This document shows, piece by piece, positions 1 to 6,123 of a stretch of DNA of 9,040 bases (positions are counted from its first letter, which is position 1; each line of letters opens with the position of its first letter). Origin of the DNA: CAZYWA01 sp964650975 [NCBI: uncultured bacterium] (GTDB lineage Bacteria; JADJOY01); contig CAZYWA010000319.1 of NCBI GenBank assembly GCA_964650975.1, positions 1 through 9,040 on the forward strand. Direction: 5' to 3'. The notes beneath the pieces are model-generated. The model searched no databases and was not told the origin of the DNA. It saw nothing but the letters and a program-made list of their open reading frames with translations. The translations under genes and the position numbers were made by a program.

Positions 1-98
1 GCTCCAACGACAGCCCTGCCACCGGCGGACTCACCGGCGACGTCGAGCCCTGTCTCGAGAGGGCCACTTCCGTCCGGCATCGGCGCGGTCCTTCAGCC
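1..98 (-). pseudogene. N-terminal scrap of a tyrosine recombinase (copy D, runs off window)
   Basis: The minus strand here resembles the N-terminal part of the recombinase at 4999-5819. Bases 59-90 (gggccacttc, gtccggcatcggcgc) match bases 5724-5755 with only a few differences. Translated, it gives ADAGRKWP where the better copy has ADAGLKWP, then in a second frame TGLDVAG where the other has PGLDLAG. The reading frame is therefore broken within about 15 codons. It starts immediately behind the receiver-domain scrap (stop at 103) and continues past the window edge, so the rest cannot be seen. The call rests on nucleotide and residue similarity to a copy inside the same window; no catalytic residue lies in this part. 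Confidence 0.5.
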
Positions 99-102
99 TA
101 GA

Positions 103-183
103 TCAGGCGAGCAGTTCGCGAATCTTCCGCACCAGCCTCTTAGGCGTGAAGGGCTTTCGCACGAACTCCACGCGCCCGTGAAG
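103..183 (-). pseudogene. C-terminal remnant of a response-regulator receiver domain
   Basis: The last 26 codons of an open frame read LHGRVEFVRKPFTPKRLVRK followed by IRELLA and a TGA stop. The KPFTP motif followed by a basic helix with L, I and L at helix spacing is the typical end of a CheY-like receiver domain; the K is the conserved switch-region lysine on beta-5. The same ending occurs in stand-alone response regulators and in hybrid histidine kinases, so the parent protein is unknown. Nothing recognisable as the phospho-acceptor aspartate region lies upstream, because within about 110 bases the 3' end of recombinase copy A begins (stop at 295). The fragment is therefore too short to function. 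It sits directly between two recombinase remnants. Confidence 0.55.
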
Positions 184-294
184 GACACGCACCCTGTAGA
201 TCCATACCGACCCACCCGGGAAATCGTGTCCTGGGGTCCGGGAATGCGACCGTAGTGCAGGCGGAGGCCCGCGAATTCGACGTCGGTACCAGCG

Positions 295-930
295 CTACGT
301 CGCCACCGCCACCGCCGCATTCTCCTCGAAGACGCTCGCGCGCCGAATGTAGCTGCGGAGCACCACCATCGATCGGTGCCCAGTCTGGTTGGCGAATCGA
401 TCGCTCGGAGCACTCGCGCCGCGCTGCCGTCGTCACGAACCCGAGCCGCAGCGAGTGGCCGCTGAATCGCTCCGGGGCGAGCCCAGCTGCCAGTGCCGCC
501 CGCGTCACCACCAGAGCCACCGTGAGGCGGCTGGTACGCCCACGTTGCGGTGCTGATCGGCGTGACGGAACAGCGAGCCGCTCGTGATCTGTGCCGCATC
601 GAGGCATGACATGGAGCGCTCGCACGGGCGACGTCGCCGGGTCCCCACCGAGCGAAATCGAGCCAGAGGAGCAGGGGGGAGGTCGATCGGCGCTCCGCAA
701 GCGGTGTCGGTGCGCCCGACCGAGCCGAACCTTGCCGAACGCTTCCGCGGGAGCCCGGCGAAGCGCACCCACCGAGTCGTGGCGGCAGGTTCGCCGTCTG
801 CGGCGAAATGCAGCAGAAAGCTCGATGACCAGACGCAGCCGAGGCGATCCAACCATCGTCGCCACGGCCCCCCGCCACGCCCTCGACCGCCCTGGATGCT
901 CGACGCAGCGCGGGGTGCTCCCCCCGCGAA
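295..930 (-). pseudogene. Frameshifted tyrosine recombinase (copy A)
   Basis: This is a degenerate copy of the recombinase at 4999-5819, scattered over all three minus frames. Around 400-530 one frame reads RAALAAGL, SGHSLRLGF, TTAARR and CSERSI, nearly identical to the better copy and including the catalytic H-x-x-R box. An extra base near 393 then moves the frame; the next frame reads NQTGHRSMVVLRSYIRRAS and VFEENAA up to a TAG at 295-297, which supplies the late histidine and the tyrosine nucleophile. Further upstream, PVRAL (about 620) and ITSGSLFRHADQHRNVG (about 540-590) sit in two other frames. Similarity fades near 930, at the helix before the first catalytic arginine, so the N-terminal DNA-binding domain is missing. 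The FG-GAP gene stops only 18 bases upstream. It is a dead gene; the homology is seen directly against the copy in this window. Confidence 0.85.
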
Positions 931-947
931 GGCTCGGAGACGGCGTG

Positions 948-2759
948 CTACTTGGTCCCCGACCACGACGACGTTCCGCCCGACTCGAACCCGTCCGCGA
1001 ACACGGGGATGGCGGAAGTACCCCGGAAGAACACCACTTCCGCGTCCGAGGCGACGAAGGCGTCAAGATCGCCATCGCCATCGATGTCGACGAAGGTGGA
1101 TGCGGGCCCGATGTAGCCGCCCACGACCTCGCTGTGGAGGCCGAAAGGATCGAGCACGGGCGCGCCGAAAGCCGGGCTCGTCGCCGTTCCGGTGTTCTTG
1201 AAAAACACCGTGCCCTGGCCGGTCTGCCCCACGAAGAGGTCCAGGTCACCATCGCGGTCGACGTCCACGAATGTCGGCCAAGCAGACCCCGCCACCCGGG
1301 TGAGACCGAACGGATTGGAGGAGGCCGGCGCGAACGCGAGCGTGGCGGCGGATCCACTGTTTCGTAGAAACAGGAGGTCGCCCGAGTCCTGGCCCACCAG
1401 CACATCGACGTTCCCGTCGCCGTCGAGGTCCCCAAAGGCGCTGATCTCGCCTCCGATGCTGCCGAAAAGCGTTACCGGCGCCGCGAACGCCGGGCTCGTA
1501 CGGGTACCGGTATTCTCGAAGAGCTGGTTTTCGGTGAAGGCGTCGAGGTCGCCGTCACCGTCGAAGTCGATGAAGTCCAGCCGACCGTTACTGGGAAGGG
1601 CGATCGCCCAGGAGGGCGGCGCGAACACCGCTCGCGACGGGGAGCCTTGGTTCTCGGAGAACCTGTTGTTGTTGAAGGCATCGAGATCGCCGTCGCCGTC
1701 GATATCCGCGAATGACACCACGTACCAGGGGAAGCCGTACGGATTTTGCAGCGGGAACGAGGGGCTGGATGCGCTCCCGGTGTTGGGAATCCACAGCAGG
1801 TGCCCCTGGTCGTTGCGGAGGAACGCGTCGAGGTCGCCGTCGCCATCGATGTCGCCGAAGGCGATCCCTTCCTGGAACGTGAAGCTCGGGAACGGGAATG
1901 CGTGCTGAACGCCGCCGGCAAACGCGGGGCTGATCGCGGATCCCGTGTTCTTGGCAAGCGAAGGACCGAGGTTGCTCCAGCCTCCGACGAAGTCGAGGTC
2001 GCCGTCCCCGTCGATGTCGACGAGAGACGGCTCCTCGATGGTGGAGTCGCTCAGGCCGAACGGTGCGAGTGAAGGGCTGGCGAATGAGGGATTGGCCGCA
2101 GATCCGGTGTTCGAAAAGAAGAAGGTCTGACGGTAGCCACCGAGGAAGACGTCGAGATCGCCGTCGCCGTCGATGTCGCCGAGGACCGGTTCAGTGGCCC
2201 AGTTGACGACGGTGAGCCCGAACGGATCTGTGACCGGCGCAGCAAAGGCGGGATTGCGGGCGTCGCCGGTGTTCCGGAAGAAATAGGTGTGCCCGTAGTA
2301 CTCACCCACGAAGAGGTCGAGATCGCCGTCGCCGTCGATGTCGCCGAAGGCTGGCGACCAAGCGTAGCCGCCCTTTGCCGTCAGTCCGAACCGCTGCAGA
2401 GACGGAGAGGCGAAGGCCGGAGTTCGTGTCGTGCCGGTGTTCTCCGCGAAGAGCGCCGAGCCGTAGACCTGCCACGCGAAGGCGTCGAGGTCACCGTCCC
2501 CATCCAGGTCGACCATCGTCGGCGCCTGACTCCACAGAAAAATCCCCGGAAGGACGCCGAGCTCTACCCACGGCCCCTCGAATACGAAGCTCGCCAGCGG
2601 CGCGGCGGCGCCCCGTCGCGGGAAGCCGAAGGGAACGGCCAGGACGAACCAAACCGAGATCAACCAGCGCGCTGCGCGTGGCGAGAAGCAAGCTCCGTTG
2701 GCCGTCGGCACTTCCATCCCGGCAAGATCCAGGGTCTGGGCTCGCTCAAGAGCATGCAT
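948..2759 (-). CDS. Exported FG-GAP/VCBS repeat protein with DGFESG C-terminal tail
   Basis: A 603-residue protein. Basic residues near 29-32 (RAAR) precede a hydrophobic stretch (LISVWFVLAV) and an Ala-rich possible cleavage site near residue 52, as in a Sec signal peptide. The body is ten repeats of about 47-60 residues, each centred on a D-x-DGDGDLD calcium-binding loop (variants DLDGDGNVD and DVDRDGDLD) and containing NTG or NSG and FAxP-like motifs. This is the FG-GAP/VCBS type that folds as an integrin-alpha-like beta-propeller and is usually secreted or surface bound. The C-terminus is PVFADGFESGGTSSWSGTK, a recurrent tail of exported repeat proteins whose role I do not know. ATG at 2759 is preceded directly by an in-frame TGA; an internal ATG at codon 15 would put the signal peptide closer to the N-terminus. 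No strong ribosome-binding site is seen for either. The gene is intact and lies between recombinase remnants. Ligand unknown; adhesion or matrix roles are inference. Confidence 0.9.
   Translation of the reverse strand: MHALERAQTLDLAGMEVPTANGACFSPRAARWLISVWFVLAVPFGFPRRGAAAPLASFVFEGPWVELGVLPGIFLWSQAPTMVDLDGDGDLDAFAWQVYGSALFAENTGTTRTPAFASPSLQRFGLTAKGGYAWSPAFGDIDGDGDLDLFVGEYYGHTYFFRNTGDARNPAFAAPVTDPFGLTVVNWATEPVLGDIDGDGDLDVFLGGYRQTFFFSNTGSAANPSFASPSLAPFGLSDSTIEEPSLVDIDGDGDLDFVGGWSNLGPSLAKNTGSAISPAFAGGVQHAFPFPSFTFQEGIAFGDIDGDGDLDAFLRNDQGHLLWIPNTGSASSPSFPLQNPYGFPWYVVSFADIDGDGDLDAFNNNRFSENQGSPSRAVFAPPSWAIALPSNGRLDFIDFDGDGDLDAFTENQLFENTGTRTSPAFAAPVTLFGSIGGEISAFGDLDGDGNVDVLVGQDSGDLLFLRNSGSAATLAFAPASSNPFGLTRVAGSAWPTFVDVDRDGDLDLFVGQTGQGTVFFKNTGTATSPAFGAPVLDPFGLHSEVVGGYIGPASTFVDIDGDGDLDAFVASDAEVVFFRGTSAIPVFADGFESGGTSSWSGTK
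1055..2520 (-). repeat. Ten in-gene repeats encoding calcium-binding loops
   Basis: On the plus strand a GC-rich block of the type gtcgccgtcgccgtcgatgtc recurs near 1067, 1247, 1411, 1549, 1690, 1830, 2006, 2158, 2325 and 2490, at spacings of about 140-180 bases. Each encodes one D-x-DGDGDLD loop of the FG-GAP protein on the minus strand. The flanking parts of each unit differ clearly, so these are old protein repeats rather than recent tandem duplications, although the near-identical cores could allow slippage or recombination. Confidence 0.9.
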
Positions 2760-2853
2760 TCATCGCGCCCGCGGGTGAAGGCCACGAATGAGGCACGAAA
2801 TCGGACCGAGCGGCGGTACCGAGAGACTCGACGTTCCGCCGAGTGCCACTTTC

Positions 2854-2870
2854 GTTGCGCGCGACGCAAC
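2854..2870. repeat. Small perfect inverted repeat upstream of the FG-GAP gene
   Basis: Arms gttgcg (2854-2859) and cgcaac (2865-2870) are perfect inverted copies around a five-base loop (cgcga). It lies about 95 bases upstream of the FG-GAP start, in the only place a leader or promoter for that gene could be. No convincing -35/-10 boxes are seen nearby. It could be an operator or leader hairpin, or chance in GC-rich DNA. Confidence 0.3.
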
Positions 2871-2885
2871 TTCTGGAGGGTGCAC

Positions 2886-2972
2886 GCCCGCATTCTCCAC
2901 GAAGACTCCGCTCCCCGTCGCACGGAAGCCGACGCGACTGCCGAGAGCCATACGACGCCCGCGAGCACCAGT
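2886..2972 (-). pseudogene. Possible 3'-end scrap of a tyrosine recombinase (copy E)
   Basis: One open minus frame reads TGARGRRMALGSRVGFRA and then VFVENAG. Copies A and C have TGHRSMVVLRSYIRRAS / VFEENAA and TGHRSMLVLRGYIRRAN / VFEDNAA at the recombinase C-terminus. The underlying DNA cgcattctccacgaagac (2889-2906) matches copy A (316-333) at 17 of 18 bases. The catalytic tyrosine position is Val here and small insertions are needed, so this is a heavily decayed scrap at best. It occupies the otherwise gene-poor stretch between the FG-GAP gene and copy B (about 2760-3180). I see no other gene there; a 95-codon open frame over it (2760-3047) looks like the same decayed material. Confidence 0.4.
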
Positions 2973-3058
2973 CGGGCCGGCACAGCCGCAGAAATCAACC
3001 GAGACGCGATTACCGAGCGCGACCATACGTCTCCCTGGGAAAGTCATGGCCTACGTAC

Positions 3059-3067
3059 GCATTCTCG
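3059..3067 (-). repeat. Isolated copy of the recombinase 3'-end 9-mer
   Basis: The nine bases cgcattctc occur here exactly as at the 3' ends of recombinase copies A (316), E (2889) and B (3217). The minus-strand translation next to it reads STLENAYVG, faintly like SVFEENAAV. It may be the last trace of another recombinase copy or a shared junction sequence. Nothing else in the flanks supports it. Confidence 0.3.
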
Positions 3068-3179
3068 AGAGTGCTCTCGTGGCTCTCTGTGGTCAACGAT
3101 GGGGTGCTGTGCATTGCGTCCCTGTGCTCACCATGACCGGCGCGGCCGCCCGCAGACAGCTCATATTGCTACCGTCGTG

Positions 3180-3563
3180 GGGACCACCCACCCGCGCTGT
3201 AACGTCCGCGACCGGCCGCATTCTCCTTCTACACCGTCGCCCGGCAGATGTAGCCACGAAGCACCGGCATCGAGCGGTGGCACGCCTGGTTCCCGCTCGG
3301 GCTCGGGCAGCCACGGCCGGTCTATTGCCAGAGCCACTGCCGAGCGATGCCGATCGCCAATGCCAGCGAGCCCCATCGTTCCGACGTTCCCGTGCCAGTC
3401 GGAAGCGTGGAGCTACCCGAACGCATACATGCATCGGAACAGCGGGTCCCCAGTAATCCTCGCCGTCCCGTCGTCAGCGCACACCGGGCACAGCTCAGCC
3501 GTCGCGCGGAACGCCCTCGCCGTCCCGAATCCGCGACCCTCTTGGTCGGTCTTCGACCGTAGT
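3180..3563 (-). pseudogene. 5'-truncated, decayed tyrosine recombinase (copy B)
   Basis: Similarity to the 4999-5819 copy begins abruptly at the catalytic lysine strand: LRSKTDQEGRGF (from 3563 downwards) against LDRSKVDQESTGF, in a frame that continues through ELCPV and ITGDPLFRCM before a TAG. In other frames follow DWHGNVG (RHGNVK in copy C) and then NQACHRSMPVLRGYICRAT and KENAAG. These keep the late His and the Tyr nucleophile but have a stop codon where Phe of VFEDNAA would be. About 20 residues around the H-x-x-R box are gone. The whole N-terminal half, including the first catalytic Arg, is absent. The propeller gene stops 40 bases upstream of the truncation point, which suggests that the insertion of that gene, or a deletion next to it, removed the 5' half. 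Non-functional. Confidence 0.75.
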
Positions 3564-3602
3564 TAGCGAAGGGTCGCGGCGGCAGGTTGCGGCGTAGACG
3601 CG

Positions 3603-4832
3603 TCAATTGATGCCGGCGTAGAGGACGTTCGGATAGTTGTCGTTCCAGTACAGGATGTCGACGTTTTCCGGGTGGTAGAAGAAGAACTGCGACCAGCGCG
3701 TCGACACGGAGCTGTCGACGTTGGGGTTGGCGTCGTAAACGGTCCAGGCACCCCAAGCGCCGCCGGCGGGCTTAGCAAAGTAGTCCATGTTGTCGCCGTG
3801 GCCGCCGATCCCACCCTGGGGCGTCCCGTGGCCGTAGATGTAGATCTTGCCGCTCATGTTCGTGCCGAGAGACGGATCGTGCGTGACCTGGCTCGGCGGC
3901 TGCTGGTCGCCCATCCAGCCCGAGCCCGCTCTGTACCAGTAGCGGATGTGGTTCTTCGTGTCGTCGAACGTCAGGTGGACAGTTCCATCCGGGGTGATGA
4001 TCATCGACGGGCCGTTGTCGAGCCCGGTCATCGCGTTGTCCGGAATCTCCTTGGAGGGCTTCCACTCGCCGGACGCCTTGCGCTTGCGGGCACGGATCCG
4101 GCCGTCCGGCACGTAGTCCTCGGTGCCGTTGAGCCACGCAAGCCAAAGAGTGCCGTTCGGCGCGAAGGCAAGTGTGGGGTGCCACGCGCTGCAGTAGCTC
4201 GAAGGGGGATTGCAGTCCACCACGTCGGCCACGTCGATCGGCGTCTCCCAACCGCTCGAAAGCCGCCGCTGGTAGACCAGACGGAACGAGTTGTTGGGGC
4301 CGCTGCGCTGGGTCCACACCGCGTGCGGGATACCCGTGGCGTCGATCGCGAGCGCCGTACCCTCCTGTCCCTGAGTGAAGTCGGTCCACCCCGACGAGCC
4401 GAGGACCTCGTTTGTCCCCCAGGTGTCCGTGGTCGTGTCGAACACGCTGTATTTCGTGGTGCCGGTGCTCTTGTTCCAGATGACGTGAATCCGGTCCGAG
4501 CCGTCGATACCCACCGCCGGTGAGCCGACGCCGCCGCTCGGGGCGTGGGCCGCGTCCTTCTCCGTGAAGCCCGTTGGAGTGCCAGCCGCTTTGGCCTTGA
4601 ACACGTGGATCGCGTTGTTGGGACATGTCGGGTAGCTCGCGCAGTCCGGCGCCACCGTGTAGATCACGTTCGCGCTGGTGCGGACGAGCTGGTGCGGCGA
4701 GACGTCGGTATAACCCCGCCCCACGACCAGCTGATGATTGGTCGAGGTGGCCAATTCGCACTGGTCGGCGCCCCCGCACACGAGAGCAAGCGTGATCCAG
4801 AGCGCACTCCGCCAGATTCCTTTCGCCGTCAT
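3603..4832 (-). CDS. Secreted sialidase-like (BNR/Asp-box type) beta-propeller protein
   Basis: A 409-residue protein. MTAKGIWRSALWITLALVC has the charged N-terminus and hydrophobic core of a Sec signal peptide; the Cys does not sit in a good lipobox, so ordinary cleavage is likelier. The mature part holds four to six repeats with the pattern 'I/F-x-D/P-x-G-x-x-H/W-x-x-W/F ... Y ... G-W', for example GIDGSDRIHVIW, AIDATGIPHAVW, AFAPNGTLWLAW and ITPDGTVHLTF. Such blades occur in six-bladed propellers of the sialidase/neuraminidase superfamily. The full Arg triad and Glu/Tyr pair of true sialidases are not recognisable, so catalysis is doubtful and a binding role is as likely. Four Cys in the mature part (CASYPTC, DCNPPSSYC) could form disulfides in an exported protein. 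A GGGGGG ribosome-binding stretch (4838-4843) five bases before ATG 4832 supports this start. It is intact and lies between recombinase copies C and B. Confidence 0.8.
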   Translation of the reverse strand: MTAKGIWRSALWITLALVCGGADQCELATSTNHQLVVGRGYTDVSPHQLVRTSANVIYTVAPDCASYPTCPNNAIHVFKAKAAGTPTGFTEKDAAHAPSGGVGSPAVGIDGSDRIHVIWNKSTGTTKYSVFDTTTDTWGTNEVLGSSGWTDFTQGQEGTALAIDATGIPHAVWTQRSGPNNSFRLVYQRRLSSGWETPIDVADVVDCNPPSSYCSAWHPTLAFAPNGTLWLAWLNGTEDYVPDGRIRARKRKASGEWKPSKEIPDNAMTGLDNGPSMIITPDGTVHLTFDDTKNHIRYWYRAGSGWMGDQQPPSQVTHDPSLGTNMSGKIYIYGHGTPQGGIGGHGDNMDYFAKPAGGAWGAWTVYDANPNVDSSVSTRWSQFFFYHPENVDILYWNDNYPNVLYAGIN

Positions 4833-4903
4833 CGCGTCCCCCCAAATCTTCGGTCCGATAGCGTGCGACGCGCAACCTGAAGCGTGAGCGATTCGCGTGC
4901 GTC

Positions 4904-4941
4904 CATCGACGCCGGACCACCGGGCATACGCAGCGTCGATG
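4904..4941. repeat. Inverted repeat between recombinase C and the propeller gene
   Basis: Arms catcgacgc (4904-4912) and gcgtcgatg (4933-4941) are perfect nine-base inverted copies around a 20-base spacer. It lies in the 166-base gap after the recombinase stop (4999) and before the propeller-gene start (4832). Possible roles are an intrinsic-terminator-like hairpin (no T-tract follows), an operator of the propeller gene, or a recombination site. The sequence alone does not choose between them. Confidence 0.4.
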
Positions 4942-4998
4942 TGGATCTCGAGCTAGCACGCCTCACGACCGACACCTTACCCGCCGAAACGCGACTGC

Positions 4999-5819
4999 TC
5001 ACAACAGGTTCATCGCCGCATTGTCCTCGAAGACGTTGGCCCGCCGGATGTACCCGCGGAGCACGAGCATCGACCTGTGACCTGTCTGGTTCGCAATCGA
5101 TCGCTCGGAGCAACCGCGGCGCGCCGCAGTCGTCGCGAACCCGAGCCGCAGGGAGTGCCCGCTGGAGCGCTCGGCATCGAGCCCGGCGGCCAGCGCCGCT
5201 CGCTTCACGACCCTGGCCACGGTGAGTCCGTCGGTCCGGTCCGCCTTCACGTTCCCGTGCCGGTCTACCGATCGGAACAGCGGCCCCTCGGTAATCGACG
5301 CCGCCTCGAGCCACGCCCGCAGCGCTCGTACGGGGCAGGTTTCCGGCGTCGATCCGAAGGGCATCGCCTTGGCAAACCCGGTACTTTCTTGGTCCACCTT
5401 GGACCGATCGAGGGAAATCGTGGCTCCGGCGGGGTCGTTTGCGACGGATTCGACGTCCAGAGCGACCAGCTCGGAGCGCCGGAACGCGCCGACGAAGCCG
5501 ACGAGGAGCAGCGCGCGGTCGCGCACACCGACCAGCGTCGCCGGCAGCGTGGCGAGCATCGCCTTCAGCTCGGCCTCGGTGATCGGCGCCTTCTGGCGAG
5601 CCGGCCGATCGAGCTCCCGGCGAAGGCCCGCAGTGAACCGCTTCACGCTGGGTGCTGCCTGGGTGATTGCAACCCAGCGTCTTGATAACGGAAACTGACG
5701 CCCGCGAGATCGAGCCCTGGAGTGGGCCACTTCAGTCCGGCATCGGCGCAGTCACGCAGGTATTCGGCGACGGTGGCGCCATCGCGCAGTCGTCGTGCAT
5801 CCCGTGCGGCGCGGAGGAG
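4999..5819 (-). pseudogene. Tyrosine recombinase / phage-type integrase, near-intact with one frameshift (copy C)
   Basis: A site-specific recombinase that would break and rejoin DNA through a phosphotyrosine. The catalytic domain is open from 5730 to 4999 (243 codons) and carries all expected residues: Arg in AFRRSEL (84), Lys in DRSKVDQ (111), H-x-x-R in SGHSLRLGF (192/195), His in TGHRS (218) and Tyr in LRGYIRR (227). The N-terminal DNA-binding region lies upstream in another frame: GATVAEYLRDCADAGLKWP (about 5783 downwards) to SPRQHPA, which meets TGA at 5643-5645. One missing G near 5646 explains the break: restoring it gives HPAVKRFTAGLRRE continuously, as expected for the family. No good start codon is seen for the upstream frame, so the extreme N-terminus may also be lost. 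A shorter protein from ATG 5730 would lack the core-binding domain. It could be a true mutation or a sequencing error. Confidence 0.88.
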
Positions 5820-5836
5820 CGCACGCCGCGCCCGGT

Positions 5837-5959
5837 TTACTCGTACTCGAAGGCTTCGAGTTCCGCCCGAATCGGCAGGTTGGGGAATCTAACTTCGCGG
5901 CGCTGGATGGCCGCCCGCAACCCGTCCATCAGCTGCTGTTTGGACGCGCCGGTGAGGCG
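5837..5959 (-). pseudogene. C-terminal remnant of a phage terminase large subunit
   Basis: Forty codons read TGASKQQLMDGLRAAIQRRE, VRFPNLPIRAELEAFEYE and TAA (5837-5839); an in-frame stop at 5960-5962 closes the frame upstream. The pattern TG-x-SK-x-x-L-x-x-GLRAA-x-x-x-x-x-x-R-x-P ... EL-x-x-FEYE is the usual end of the nuclease (RNase H-like) domain of large terminase subunits, the motors that cut and package phage DNA. Neither the ATPase Walker motifs nor the nuclease acidic residues are present nearby. It is a fragment, probably a trace of an integrated phage, and lies just upstream of recombinase copy C, overlapping the possible 5' end of that gene in another frame. The family call is by motif memory and moderately sure. 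Confidence 0.55.
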
Positions 5960-6123
5960 TTACCTTCCCAGCATTGGCACGGGCCACGGACTCGAATCTC
6001 CGGCGAGCATCGTAGCACCCGCGCGAAAGGGGCGGCCCAGGCTAGGTGGCAGGGTCTTCATCAAAGGGTGGGGGCAGCAGGCGAACATCACGCGTGTTCC
6101 TCCATTGCAACGACATTCCACTC

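Noticed and set aside
140-1435. Long open minus frame across the FG-GAP 3' end and copy A
   Set aside because: It reads the FG-GAP gene out of frame (Ser/Arg/Pro/Thr-rich) and covers only part of the recombinase remnant before losing frame; a by-product of high GC.
1055-2520. CRISPR-like regular repeats
   Set aside because: The repeats are codons for D-x-DGDGDLD loops in a single open frame, with irregular spacing of 140-180 bases.
2289-3566. Long open plus frame antisense to the FG-GAP start and copy B
   Set aside because: Low-complexity Arg/Ser/Pro composition without any domain, antisense to a well-supported gene and to recombinase homology.
1-5819. Classical integron cassette array
   Set aside because: No attC-like sites are visible after the cargo genes and the recombinase occurs once per unit rather than once per array.
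5987-6002. tRNA-like T-arm (cgga-ctcgaatc-tccg) upstream of the terminase scrap, a possible integration target
   Set aside because: Stem is only four pairs with an eight-base loop, and no matching acceptor, D- or anticodon arm can be drawn on either strand.
6083-6099. Inverted repeat gaaca/tgttc downstream of the kinase stop as a terminator
   Set aside because: The stem is only five pairs, AT-rich, and no T-tract follows.
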